Assembly (NCBI RefSeq): GCF_033343995.1
Contig: NZ_CP137573.1
Coordinates: 7,039,001 to 7,103,000 of the forward strand
Direction of reading: 5' to 3'
Source: Streptomyces sp. HUAS YS2
Lineage (GTDB): Bacteria; Actinomycetota; Actinomycetes; Streptomycetales; Streptomycetaceae
DNA: 64,000 bases
Shown here: in pieces, positions 44,614 to 54,572 of the stretch
Numbering within the stretch: position 1 is the first letter of the stretch
Layout of the letters: every line of letters starts with the position of its first letter
Notes under the pieces: generated by a model
Databases searched by the model: none
Told to the model about the DNA's origin: nothing
Seen by the model: only the letters and a program-made list of their open reading frames with translations
Made by a program: the position numbers and the translations under genes

Positions 44614-47600
44614 TCAGCGCACGTCGTAGGCGCGGGTGACCGTCTGGCGGACGGAGTTGCCGTTCGCGTCCGTCAGTTCGGCCCGCAGGGTGACCTGCTT
44701 GCCGGCGGCGGCCGCGTGGTCCACGGTCGCGGTCCACGTGCCGTTCTGCTGCGCGACCGGGGCCTCGGCCCAGGTCGCGCCGCCGTCGTACGAGTACGAG
44801 AGGGTGGCGGAGACGAGGGCGGCGGGGGTGTAGCCGCCGTGGCCGGTCGCGGTCAGGGTGATCTTCTGACCGGCCTCGGCCGCGAGGGTCTTGGCGCCGT
44901 CCTCGGGCAGCCCGTAGCGGGGGAAGAGGAGCGGGACGGCCTGCGAGTAGACGTTCTCGTCACGCGCGGAGCGGAACCGCCAGACGGTGTCGACCGAGGT
45001 CGACCGCTGCCAGACCTTGGCCGGCGCACCGAACTTCTCTATGAACTGTTCGAGTTCGTACGTGCCTTCCTGCGCCGGGACGTCGAAGACGCCGTAGGGG
45101 TACATGGAGCTGCCGATCTGCTGCCCGTTGTGCCGCAGGCGGAGGTTGCCGATGTCCCCGAAGGAGCCCTGCTCGGCGTGGTGGGTGCCGTCGCCCCACA
45201 TCGCGGCGGCGAAGCCGATCAGATCGCCCTGGCGTTCGGCGGCGAGCATCGGCTTCCCAGCGGCGTCGATCGGCGCGCGCGGGGAGATCACGCCGTCGTA
45301 CCAGCGGTCGTCGCGCTGCTCTCCCTGCTGGTACGTGCGCGGCGCGGCGACCATGAACTCGCCCCAGGGGAAGCTGCTGGAGAGGTAGCGCTGCCAGGTG
45401 GTGTCGCCGGGGGTGTAGAACTCGGTCCGGGCGCCGGGCACCGCGACGCTCTCGAAGGGCACCAACACCTGCCGGCCGTCGGGCCGGCCCGCGAGCGCGA
45501 AGTCGACGTAGTCGGCGGCGACGCCCATCGAACGGAACGTCGACCGGCTCCGGCCGAGGCGGTCGTCGTCGACCCGGTACGTCCGCTCCTCGTCGATCTC
45601 ACCGCGGTGGGGGAACGCGAGGGTGTAGACGTACGGGCTCTTCGCGGTGGCCTTCCAGCGAATGGTGACCGGCCCGGCCGCCAGCCGGTCCAGCAGGGCT
45701 TGGCCTTCGGCGGACTCGACGGCGAGGACCGGGAGGTCCGTGTTGGTGGTGTTGATCGCCGGGAGCCAGCGGCCGGGGTCGGAGTGGTAGGCGAGGACGG
45801 CCTTGGCGCCGGCGGCCTTGGCGTCGCGGGCCTGCGAGGTGACGGCCGTCTGGCCGTCGGCGATCCGGACCAGGGCGATCTTGCCCCGGACACCGGCGGC
45901 CGCGAGTTCCTCGGCCGTGCCGGACTTGGCGTCGACGATCGGCGTCTCGCCCGTCCCGTCAAGGTTGGCCGAGGTGGTCGTGGCGGTGACGGGGTGCAGG
46001 CTCTCGCCCCCGACGACGGCGAACTCGGAGATCAGCGGCGCCGCGGCACGCCAGTAGCTGGCGAACTCGAAGCCACCGTCGCGCGCCTCGCCCTCGACGG
46101 AGGCGTAGTAGCCGCGGACGGCGCGCCCGCCGGAGAGGGTTCCGGCGTGCGTCCAGGTGGCGTCCCAGGAGCGTGCGAACGTCAGCGTCCCGCTGCGGAC
46201 CTCGGTGGGTCGGTCGGTGCGGACCGACAGCTTGTGGGCCTTGCGGGCGTCGAGGACGACGGTGGTGTCCTTCGTCAGCTCGATCTGCGGGCGCCCGAGG
46301 TACGTGATCGAGTCGGCCAGCTTGGCGTTCTCGCCGGCGTCCGGGGTGACGACGTAGCTGGACAGGAAGTAGCTTCCGGCGCGCAGCCGGTACGTCTGCT
46401 CCGTCGCGCCCGCGTTGGTGCGGCGCTCGCCGGTGGCGGTGTCGGTGCTGACGACGTCCAGCGAGGAGGCGCCGGACGCCGGCCGGCCGAGCCGGTCGAT
46501 CGTCCTCACCCGCAGGGTGACGGTGCGCGGCTCCACGTAGAGGGAGAACGGCGTGGAGACGCTGACGCCGTCGGCGGTGGCGAGGACGCGGCCGGTGACA
46601 TCGCCGTACTGGCCGGGCTCCAGCCGTGCGGCGGGATTCAGCGCGAGCGGGACCTCGACGGTGGCTCCGGCGGGGACGGTGACGCTGCTCGCGCCGAGGC
46701 GCGCGACCGGCGAGTCGATCTCCGTGCCGTCGTTACCGGTGACGCGCCGGACCGCGAGGTCCAGCTTCACCGGCCGGTCGCCGGTGTTGGTGTACGGGAC
46801 GGCGACCGTGGTGCGGTCGTCGGCGGCCTGCGGCCAGGCGAAGGAGCCGCCCTGGACGGCCGGGGCGCCGAGCACCGTCGCGTCGACGGCCGCCTTGACG
46901 TCGAGCCGGCCGCCGCCGGTCTCGCGGGCGTCGCCGGGGACGGCGGCCTTCGCCGAGGAGACGAGGGCAGCCTTGATCTGCCGGGGCGTCCAGTTGGGGT
47001 GCCGCTGCTTGACGACGGCGGCCGCGCCCGCGACGTGCGGGGTTGCCATCGACGTACCGGACATCGACCGGTACGCGTACACCCCGCGGCCGCCCGCCGC
47101 GGCGGCGGAGATGGCTACGCCGGGTGCGGCGATCTCGGGCTTGAGGGTGTGCGAGACGCGGGCCGGGCCGCGGCTGGAGAACGGGGCGGTGGAGTCGTCG
47201 CGGTCGACGGCGCCGACGGTGAGGACGCTCGGGGCGCAGCCGGGCGAGGAGACGCTGTTGAGCCCCGGGCCGGTGTTCCCGGCGGCGACCACGAACAACG
47301 TGTCCGTGGACCGGGCGAGTTGCTCCGTGGCGGCGCTCATCGGGTCGGTGCAGTCGGTCGGAGCCGGGTTGCCGAGGCTCATCGAGACGACGTCGGCGCC
47401 CTGGGCGACGGCCCACTCCATGCCCGCGATGATCCAGGACGTGGCTCCGGAGCCGCCGTCGTTGAGGACCTTGCCGTTGAGCAGCTCGGCGCCCGGTGCG
47501 ACACCCTTCTTCTTCCCGTCGCTCGCCGCGCCCGAGCCGCCCACGGTGGAGATCGTGTGGGTGCCGTGGCCCTGTCGGTCCGTGGCGTCGGAGGAGTCGG

Positions 47601-48381
47601 TGAAGTTGTGGGAAGCGGTGATCCGGCCCTTCAGGTCCGGGTGTTCGGCGTCGGCGCCGGTGTCGAGGACGGCGACCTTGGTGCCCTTGCCGTCGTAGCC
47701 GGCGGCCCAGGCCTCGGGGGCGCGCACCTGCTTCGTCGAACGCTCCAGGGTGGCCTCGACCTTGCGGTCCAGCCAGACCTTCCGGACGTCGGCGCCGGAG
47801 CGCGAGCGGGCCGAGGTGATGTCGGCCCAGAAGGCGGCGGCGTTCTTCTTGTCGGCCTTCAGCGCCACGCCGTGGGCCGCCTTCAGCACCTGGCCGCGGG
47901 CGGCGCCGCGCGGCGAGGCCGGGACGGCGCGGGCGACGTCGACGGAGGAGTCGTAGACGGCGATCAGCGGCAGGGCCGTGGTGCGGGAGTCGTCGTAGCC
48001 CTGCCGGATCAGGCCGGTCACGTTGAAGAGTTCCTCGTCGACCCGGCCCGCGGCGAGCGGCCCGGCGGCGCCTTCGGGGTACACGTACAGGTCCCGGCCG
48101 GTCTGCCGGGTCTCGAGCAGCGGGACGGTGCCGTCCTCGCGCGGCAGCGCCGTGGCGGCGGCGCGCCCGGAGCGGTCCGTGGTCACCAGGACGCGGTCGC
48201 CGGTGACCAGAGTGACCGTCACGGGCCGGCCCGTGCCCGGTGCGGCCGCCTGCGTGCCGACGAGCGGTCTGTCGCCGGACGCGCCGGGCCCTGGTGAGGC
48301 GGCCACGGACGGCGTCAGCGCGGTGACGGCCAGGACGGCGGCGGTCGCCGCCCCCAGGGCCGTACGCGATATCGGGCGCAT
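44614..48381 (-). CDS. Secreted subtilisin-like serine protease (S8), multidomain
   Basis: 1255 residues. A signal peptide (about 1-28, MRPISRTALGAATAAVLAVT) and a propeptide region precede the S8 domain. The catalytic triad is in LDTGADAEHPD (Asp near 236), GHGTHTIST (His near 270) and GTSMATPHVAG (Ser near 440); the oxyanion Asn is in AAGNTGPG. Behind it come beta-sandwich regions and a PA-like domain (VRGKIALVRIADGQTAV, AVLAYHSDP at about 820-900). The C-terminus ends in a bacterial Ig-like segment. GGGAGA precedes the ATG; the frame is open much further upstream but that part is antisense of the divergent regulator. It probably degrades external proteins and could feed the neighbouring peptide importers. 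Confidence 0.94.
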   Translation of the reverse strand: MRPISRTALGAATAAVLAVTALTPSVAASPGPGASGDRPLVGTQAAAPGTGRPVTVTLVTGDRVLVTTDRSGRAAATALPREDGTVPLLETRQTGRDLYVYPEGAAGPLAAGRVDEELFNVTGLIRQGYDDSRTTALPLIAVYDSSVDVARAVPASPRGAARGQVLKAAHGVALKADKKNAAAFWADITSARSRSGADVRKVWLDRKVEATLERSTKQVRAPEAWAAGYDGKGTKVAVLDTGADAEHPDLKGRITASHNFTDSSDATDRQGHGTHTISTVGGSGAASDGKKKGVAPGAELLNGKVLNDGGSGATSWIIAGMEWAVAQGADVVSMSLGNPAPTDCTDPMSAATEQLARSTDTLFVVAAGNTGPGLNSVSSPGCAPSVLTVGAVDRDDSTAPFSSRGPARVSHTLKPEIAAPGVAISAAAAGGRGVYAYRSMSGTSMATPHVAGAAAVVKQRHPNWTPRQIKAALVSSAKAAVPGDARETGGGRLDVKAAVDATVLGAPAVQGGSFAWPQAADDRTTVAVPYTNTGDRPVKLDLAVRRVTGNDGTEIDSPVARLGASSVTVPAGATVEVPLALNPAARLEPGQYGDVTGRVLATADGVSVSTPFSLYVEPRTVTLRVRTIDRLGRPASGASSLDVVSTDTATGERRTNAGATEQTYRLRAGSYFLSSYVVTPDAGENAKLADSITYLGRPQIELTKDTTVVLDARKAHKLSVRTDRPTEVRSGTLTFARSWDATWTHAGTLSGGRAVRGYYASVEGEARDGGFEFASYWRAAAPLISEFAVVGGESLHPVTATTTSANLDGTGETPIVDAKSGTAEELAAAGVRGKIALVRIADGQTAVTSQARDAKAAGAKAVLAYHSDPGRWLPAINTTNTDLPVLAVESAEGQALLDRLAAGPVTIRWKATAKSPYVYTLAFPHRGEIDEERTYRVDDDRLGRSRSTFRSMGVAADYVDFALAGRPDGRQVLVPFESVAVPGARTEFYTPGDTTWQRYLSSSFPWGEFMVAAPRTYQQGEQRDDRWYDGVISPRAPIDAAGKPMLAAERQGDLIGFAAAMWGDGTHHAEQGSFGDIGNLRLRHNGQQIGSSMYPYGVFDVPAQEGTYELEQFIEKFGAPAKVWQRSTSVDTVWRFRSARDENVYSQAVPLLFPRYGLPEDGAKTLAAEAGQKITLTATGHGGYTPAALVSATLSYSYDGGATWAEAPVAQQNGTWTATVDHAAAAGKQVTLRAELTDANGNSVRQTVTRAYDVR

Positions 48382-48528
48382 CGTTCTCCCTCGGTGATTT
48401 CTGGTGGGGTGGCGACACCTTGGCAAAGGAGACCGGTGGCGCGGAACAGCAGCCGCGGGCGGGAAGGTGCCGCGGCTGTTTTCCGCCACGGGGGTGGTGG
48501 AAGGAAACCCTCCGGAAAGGGGGTCCCC

Positions 48529-49518
48529 GTGCTCGGAGCCATTGGACTCGACGACACACAGGAGGCGGCGTACCGCGGCCTCGTCCGGCTGGGCGGCGCC
48601 GACGAGGCCGATCTCGCGCGCCGGCTCGCGCTCAGCGAGACGACCGTCACGGCTGCGCTGCGCCGCCTCGAGGAGCAGGGCCTCGCCGCACGGCCCCGTG
48701 CGGGGCACTGGGTACCGGCCCCGCCCGGGGTCGCCCTGGGCGCGCTGCTCACCCGGCAGCGGCAGGTCCTGGACGACGCCGAACGGACGGCCAGGCTGCT
48801 CGCGGACACCTACCGCACGGAGACGGCGGAGCCCGCCGTGCACGACCTGGTGGAGGTGGTGACGGGAGCGAGCGCGGTCTCGCACCGCTTCCTCCAGTTG
48901 CAGATGGGCGCGGTGGACGAGCTGTGCGTCCTGGTCACCGGCACACCGGTCGCCGTCACCCCGATGGAGAACCCGGTCGAGGACGCGGCCGTGGCCCGCG
49001 GCGTCTCCTACCGTGTCGTCCTGGAACGCGATGCCCTGGCGCTGCCGGGCCAGCTCTCCGAACTGGCCGTGGGACTCGGCCGCCGGCAGGAGGTCCGGCT
49101 GGTCGAGCAGGTCCCGACCAAGCTGGTGGTCGCCGACCGCACCCTGGCGCTGGTCCCGCTCGGCGGTCACGGCTCCGAACCCGCCGCGCTGGTGATCCAC
49201 GCGAGCGGACTGCTCGAGCTGCTGATGGGCCTGTTCGAGCGGGTCTGGCGGAAGGCGCTGCCGCTGCGGCTCGGCAGCGGCGGGGAGTTGATCGAGCACG
49301 AGCCCGCGGGGCCCGACGAGACGGACCTCAGGATCCTCGCCCTGCTCCTGGTCGGCATGACCGACGCGAGCATCGCCAAGCAGCTGCGGCTCGGCCTGCG
49401 CACCGTGAAGCGGCGGGTGAAGGGAATGATGGACCTGGCGGGCGGCACCACCCGGATCCAACTGGGCTGGCACGCCTACGAACTCGGCTGGATCACCGGC
49501 CCGCCCCCGGCCCCCTGA
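48529..49518 (+). CDS. TrmB/LuxR-type transcriptional regulator
   Basis: 329 residues. The N-terminus is a TrmB-like winged helix (LDDTQEAAYRGLVRLGGADEADLARRLALSETTVTAALRRLEEQG), the middle has no recognised domain, and the C-terminus is a LuxR-type helix-turn-helix (LRILALLLVGMTDASIAKQLRLGLRTVKRRVKGMMDLAG). This arrangement is common in Streptomyces. The start GTG 48529 has GGAAAGGGGG 6 nt upstream; the frame is open to 48394. It is divergent from the S8 protease gene with 147 bp between starts and may control it. Signal unknown. Confidence 0.9.
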   Translation: MLGAIGLDDTQEAAYRGLVRLGGADEADLARRLALSETTVTAALRRLEEQGLAARPRAGHWVPAPPGVALGALLTRQRQVLDDAERTARLLADTYRTETAEPAVHDLVEVVTGASAVSHRFLQLQMGAVDELCVLVTGTPVAVTPMENPVEDAAVARGVSYRVVLERDALALPGQLSELAVGLGRRQEVRLVEQVPTKLVVADRTLALVPLGGHGSEPAALVIHASGLLELLMGLFERVWRKALPLRLGSGGELIEHEPAGPDETDLRILALLLVGMTDASIAKQLRLGLRTVKRRVKGMMDLAGGTTRIQLGWHAYELGWITGPPPAP

Positions 49519-49610
49519 GCACCCGTACGACTGCCGCGACCGCTTCTGCGGGGCCCGAACCTGGCACGTTGATGGCCGGCGGGCGCGCCTGACCATGGGA
49601 GACTGAGGGC

Positions 49611-50249
49611 ATGGCAGGGGCAGGGGAGTTCGAGCCGGAGTCGGAGCGCGTCACGCGGCAGCTCCGCGACGAGATTCTCGACGGCGTGCGCGAACCCGGG
49701 AGCAAGCTCGTCGAGCGTGATCTCGCGGCGCAGCTGGGCGTGAGCCGGGTACCCGTGCGCGACGCGCTGCGGGTGCTCGTGGCCGAGGGACTCGTGACGC
49801 CGAGGCCGCGGACCTGGGCGGTCGTCCGGGAGTTCACGTCCACGGACATCGCGGACCTCACCGAGGTCCGCGCCGCCCTGGAGGTGCTGACCTTCCGCCT
49901 CGCCGCGCAGCGGCGTCAGCGCGCCGACCTGGAGCGGCTGCGCGCGACCCTGGACGAGGAGCTGGCGGCCGCCCGGGCGGGCGACGCCGTGCGCGCCCGG
50001 CGCGCGGCGGCGGACTTCCACGAGACGGTCACGTCGATGGCCGCCAACGAGCTGCTGAGCGAGCTCGAGAACACCTGGCGCAGCCGGATGCGTTGGCTGC
50101 TGGGGCAGCACGACGACCATCTGACCATGGCGCAGGACCACGAGGCGCTGTACCGGGCCATCGCGGACCGGGACGTCGCGGCCGTCGAGAAACTGGTCGT
50201 CCAGCACCTGGAGACCAGCCGGCGCGCGATCGCCGACCACCGCGGGTAG
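49611..50249 (+). CDS. GntR-family regulator with FCD domain
   Basis: 212 residues. The winged helix-turn-helix (LRDEILDGVREPGSKLVERDLAAQLGVSRVPVRDALRVLVAEGLV) is followed by an all-helical FCD ligand domain (about 85-205) containing EVRAALEVLTFRLAA, AADFHETVTSMAAN and DHEALYRAIADRD. FCD proteins often bind organic acids through a metal held by Asp/His residues like those in DFH. It is convergent with the amidohydrolase/Dpp operon (50335-57434), and GGT-N2-ACC palindromes in the promoter of that operon fit the operators often bound by GntR/FCD proteins. That link is inference. Confidence 0.92.
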   Translation: MAGAGEFEPESERVTRQLRDEILDGVREPGSKLVERDLAAQLGVSRVPVRDALRVLVAEGLVTPRPRTWAVVREFTSTDIADLTEVRAALEVLTFRLAAQRRQRADLERLRATLDEELAAARAGDAVRARRAAADFHETVTSMAANELLSELENTWRSRMRWLLGQHDDHLTMAQDHEALYRAIADRDVAAVEKLVVQHLETSRRAIADHRG

Positions 50250-50280
50250 TCCGCTCGGGCCCGCCGCGCCCCGCGTACGC

Positions 50281-50321
50281 GCACGACCGCCCGGCGTCAC
50301 CAGGACGCCGGGCGGTCGTGC
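50281..50321. terminator. Perfect 18-bp bidirectional terminator hairpin
   Basis: Arms 50281-50298 and 50304-50321 are exact complements with loop ACCAG. It sits between the convergent GntR and amidohydrolase genes, 13 bp from the end of the latter. Confidence 0.88.
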
Positions 50322-50334
50322 GCGGGGCGCGGAT

Positions 50335-51546
50335 TTAGCCGCGCACCACGGCCAGCCGGTCGGCGACGACCACGCCGTCGTGCAGGACGGTGCGGTCGGT
50401 GCCGCGGTCCATCACCGCGGCGGTCGGCGTCTCGCCGTCGACCAGGAGCAGGTCGGCGCGGTCGCCGACGGCCACACCGGGCCGGTCGGCGACGCCGGCG
50501 AGCCGGGCGACGTCGTGGTCCATGATCGCGGCGCCGCCGATGGTGGCGACGGCCAGCGACATCTCGATCAGATCGTCCCGGCGGAAGTTGTTCGTGAAGG
50601 CCAGCTGCCAGGTCCGGTCGAGCATGTCGCAGTTGCCGTACGGGCTCCAGTAGTCCCGCTGGCCGTCCTCGCCCAGGCCCAGCCGGACGCCCGCCTCCGT
50701 CAGCGCCGCCGGCGACAGCTGGCCGCGGTCCGGCGGCGCCACGGTGGCCATCGCGATGTCCAGCTCGGCGAAGTCGTCGATGATCCGGCGGCTCACCGAC
50801 TCGGAGATCGAGCCCAGCTCGTACGCGTGGGACATGGTGACCTTGCCCTGCATCCCCAGGGCCCGGGTGCGTTCGAGCACCAGGTCGGTGGAGAACACCC
50901 CGAGGTGCCCCGGCTCGTGCAGGTGGATGTCGACCTCGACCTGGTACTTCTCGGCCAGCCCGAACACGACGTCCAGATGCCCCTTGGGGTCCTGGTCGAG
51001 CGAACAGGGATCGATGCCGCCCATCACCTCCGCGCCCGCCTTCAGCGAGGCCTCGAGCAGGTCGGCGGTGCCCTTCTCGCGGAGGATGCCGGCCTGCGGG
51101 AACGTCATGATCTGGACGTCCGCCAGTGCTGCGAACCGCTCCTTCGCGGCCACCACGGCGTCGAACTTCTCGAGCTTGCAGTCCACGTCCACCTGGGCGT
51201 ACGTCCGCACCCGGGTGGTGCCGCGGGCGATCATCCGCTCCAGCGTGCCGGCCACCCGCTCCGGGAGCGGGACCTCGGCCGTGCGCCAGTTCTCCCGGTC
51301 GTTGAGCATCATCGTCCAGACGCCGGGGCCGCCGGTGTGCGGCCGGAACGGCAGCCCGATCCGGGTCGAGTCCAGGTGCACGTGCACGTCGCTGAACGAC
51401 GGCAGCAGCAGCCGGCCCCGCCCTTCGACCACCTCGCCTACCGGCGCGGCGGCCGGGTCGTGCGGCCGGATCGCGGCGATCCGGCCGTCGGACACCTCGA
51501 CGTCACTGCGCGCGCCGCCCCAGGGGCGGACGTCACGGATCAACAC
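50335..51546 (-). CDS. Cytosine-deaminase-like amidohydrolase
   Basis: 403 residues, amidohydrolase superfamily, cytosine-deaminase-like group. Metal and active-site motifs: FSDVHVHLD (HxH), VDIHLHEPGH, VTMSHAYELGS and GLGEDGQRDYWSPYG with the conserved Asp. The N-terminal strand and last segment form the usual small beta-sandwich (VLIRDVRPWGG; DRADLLLVDGE). It probably deaminates or hydrolyses a cyclic amide or heterocycle. Start GTG 51546 has AAAGG 8 nt upstream; an in-frame GTG at 51555 is possible. It is the last gene of the second Dpp importer operon, 13 nt after the ATPase gene, so it likely works on the imported compound. Confidence 0.87.
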   Translation of the reverse strand: MLIRDVRPWGGARSDVEVSDGRIAAIRPHDPAAAPVGEVVEGRGRLLLPSFSDVHVHLDSTRIGLPFRPHTGGPGVWTMMLNDRENWRTAEVPLPERVAGTLERMIARGTTRVRTYAQVDVDCKLEKFDAVVAAKERFAALADVQIMTFPQAGILREKGTADLLEASLKAGAEVMGGIDPCSLDQDPKGHLDVVFGLAEKYQVEVDIHLHEPGHLGVFSTDLVLERTRALGMQGKVTMSHAYELGSISESVSRRIIDDFAELDIAMATVAPPDRGQLSPAALTEAGVRLGLGEDGQRDYWSPYGNCDMLDRTWQLAFTNNFRRDDLIEMSLAVATIGGAAIMDHDVARLAGVADRPGVAVGDRADLLLVDGETPTAAVMDRGTDRTVLHDGVVVADRLAVVRG

Positions 51547-51559
51547 GGTTGTCACCTTT

Positions 51560-52557
<998 letters not shown>

Positions 52558-52561
<4 letters not shown>

Positions 52562-53571
52562 CGGACCACCTCTCCGGTCGGTCGCGGGGTCGGCAGATGG
52601 CACCGCGACGGGTGCCCGGCGGGGCCGGACAGGACCGGCCGCAGCGTGCCGCAGGCGTCGTCGGGTACGAGCTCCGCCTGGGGGCAGCGGTCCGCGAACA
52701 GACAGCCCCGGGGCAGTGTCAGCAGCGACGGCGGGAAGCCCGGGATCGGCGTGAGCCGCTCGGACCGCCCGGCCAGTGACGGCATCGACGCCAACAGCCC
52801 CTGGGTGTAAGGGTGTCGGGGGTCCGCGAACAGGTCCGTGACGGTGGCCTGCTCCACGCAGACGCCGCCGTACATCACCACGACCCGGTGGCACACCTCG
52901 GCGACCACGCCGAGGTCGTGGGTCACCATGATCACCGACGCACCGGTCTCGGCCTGGAGCTCGCCGAGCAGGTCGAGGATCTGGGCCTGCACGGTGACGT
53001 CCAGCGCCGTGGTGGGCTCGTCCGCGATCAGCAGCTCGGGTTCGCAGACCAGCGCCATGGCGATCATCGCGCGCTGCCGCATGCCGCCGGAGAACTCGTG
53101 CGGGTACGCGGAGTACCGGCGTTCGGGGTCGGGGATGCCGACCCGGCCGAGCATGTCGACGGCGACCGCTGCCGCGGCCTTCCTGGAGACGTCGTTGTGC
53201 ACCCGGTACGCCTCGGCGATCTGCACTCCGACGGGGTAGAAGGGGTGCATCGCCGACAGTGGGTCCTGGAAGATCATCGCGATCTTCTTGCCGCGATAGG
53301 TCCGCATCCGCGCTTCGCCGAGCGGGTTGAGGTCCTCACCGTCCAGCAGGATCTGCCCGGTGACGGTGGCCGAGGTGTCCTTGAACAGTCCCATCAGGGC
53401 CTGGCTGGTGACGGTCTTGCCGGAGCCGGACTCCCCGACGATCCCGACGGTCTCCCCGCGGCCCAGGGTCAGGTCCATCCCGTTGACCGCGTGGACCACG
53501 CCGTCGTCGGTCGGGAAACCGACCCTCAGATCGCGGACGTCCAGCAGGGGCGAGGGTTCGGGTATGAGCAT
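52558..53571 (-). CDS. ABC importer ATP-binding protein (DppD/OppD-like)
   Basis: 337 residues. Walker A GESGSGKTV, Q-loop MIFQDPLSAMHPFYPVG, signature FSGGMRQRAMIA, Walker B LLIADEPTTALD and switch His VTHDLG. The C-terminal extension GCLFADRCPQAELVPDDAC is complete. The start ATG 53571 overlaps the DppB-like stop by 1 nt. It forms the ATPase pair with the DppF-like protein. Confidence 0.95.
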
Positions 53572-54572
53572 CAGGCAACCCTCACTCGCGGGTCGATCAC
53601 CGCGTAGGCGATGTCGACCAGGACGTTGGCGACGATGATGAAGAACGCGGCCGTCATGGTGACGGCCATGGTGACCGGCAGGTCGCCGGCCTGCGCGGCG
53701 TGCACCGCGGTGAATCCGACGCCGGGAACCGAGAAGATCTGCTCGGTGAGCACCGCGCCGCCGAGCAGGCCACCGATGTCGAGGCCGAGCATGGTGACCA
53801 CCGGCGTGATGCCGGCCCGGACACCGTGCCGGAACACGATGCTCCGCCGCGACAGGCCCTTCGAGCGGGCGGTGCGCATGAAGTCCTCGCCGAGGGTCTC
53901 CAGCATGTTGCTCCTGGTGACGCGGATGTACTGCGCGCTGAACAGAACGGCCAGCGCCACCCAAGGCAGCAGGTAGTTGAGGAACCAGCCGCCCGGGCCC
54001 GCCGCGCCGAACGGCGAGGCGATCTCGTTGGTGGTGAACGGCAGGAGCCCGAAGGTGCTGACGAAGACGAGCAGCAGCAACAGACCGGTCACCGGGATCG
54101 GCAGGGACACCCCGACCGAGGCGGCGCCGACGATGAGCTTGTCGGTCGGCCGCCCCTTCCGCAGCGCCGCGAGCAGACCCAGACCGACGCCGGCGACGGT
54201 CCACAGCACGATCGCGCCGCCGGCCACGGACAGGGTGTAGGGCAGGGCCCGCGCGATGATCGTGGTGACGTCCTCGTTGGTCTGGAACGACTTGCCGAGG
54301 CACGGCCACGAGCACACGCTCTCGGCGCCCGGGGCGCCGACCGTCCGGCCTTCGAGGAGACCCGACATGTAGGTGAGGTACTGGGAGAGGAACGGCTTGT
54401 CCATGCCGAGCGCGACCCGGGCCTCGGCGATGCGCTGCGGAGTGCACTCCTGGCCGCAGGCCGCCGCGGCCGGGTCCGCCGGACCGAGCTGGAACAGACT
54501 GAACGTCACGAAGCTGATGACGAACAGGAGAACGAGCATCGCGACGGACCGTCGCAGGAGGAAGCCGGTCAT
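53571..54572 (-). CDS. Peptide-type ABC importer permease (DppB/OppB-like)
   Basis: 333 residues with six membrane spans. It starts MTGFLLRRSVAMLVLLFVISFVTF and continues into the external loop with PADPAAAACGQECTPQRIAE and CSWPCLGKSF. Four cysteines in this loop could form disulfides outside the cell, which is unusual for DppB. The cytoplasmic EAA-like loop is EDFMRTARSKGLSRRSIVFRHGVR. Its first base overlaps the last base of the binding-protein stop. Confidence 0.94.
   Translation of the reverse strand: MTGFLLRRSVAMLVLLFVISFVTFSLFQLGPADPAAAACGQECTPQRIAEARVALGMDKPFLSQYLTYMSGLLEGRTVGAPGAESVCSWPCLGKSFQTNEDVTTIIARALPYTLSVAGGAIVLWTVAGVGLGLLAALRKGRPTDKLIVGAASVGVSLPIPVTGLLLLLVFVSTFGLLPFTTNEIASPFGAAGPGGWFLNYLLPWVALAVLFSAQYIRVTRSNMLETLGEDFMRTARSKGLSRRSIVFRHGVRAGITPVVTMLGLDIGGLLGGAVLTEQIFSVPGVGFTAVHAAQAGDLPVTMAVTMTAAFFIIVANVLVDIAYAVIDPRVRVA

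Noticed and set aside
48384..49596. Upstream extension of the S8 protease frame to 49596
   Set aside because: That part is antisense to the TrmB/LuxR-type regulator. A signal peptide and a ribosome-binding site place the protease start at 48381.
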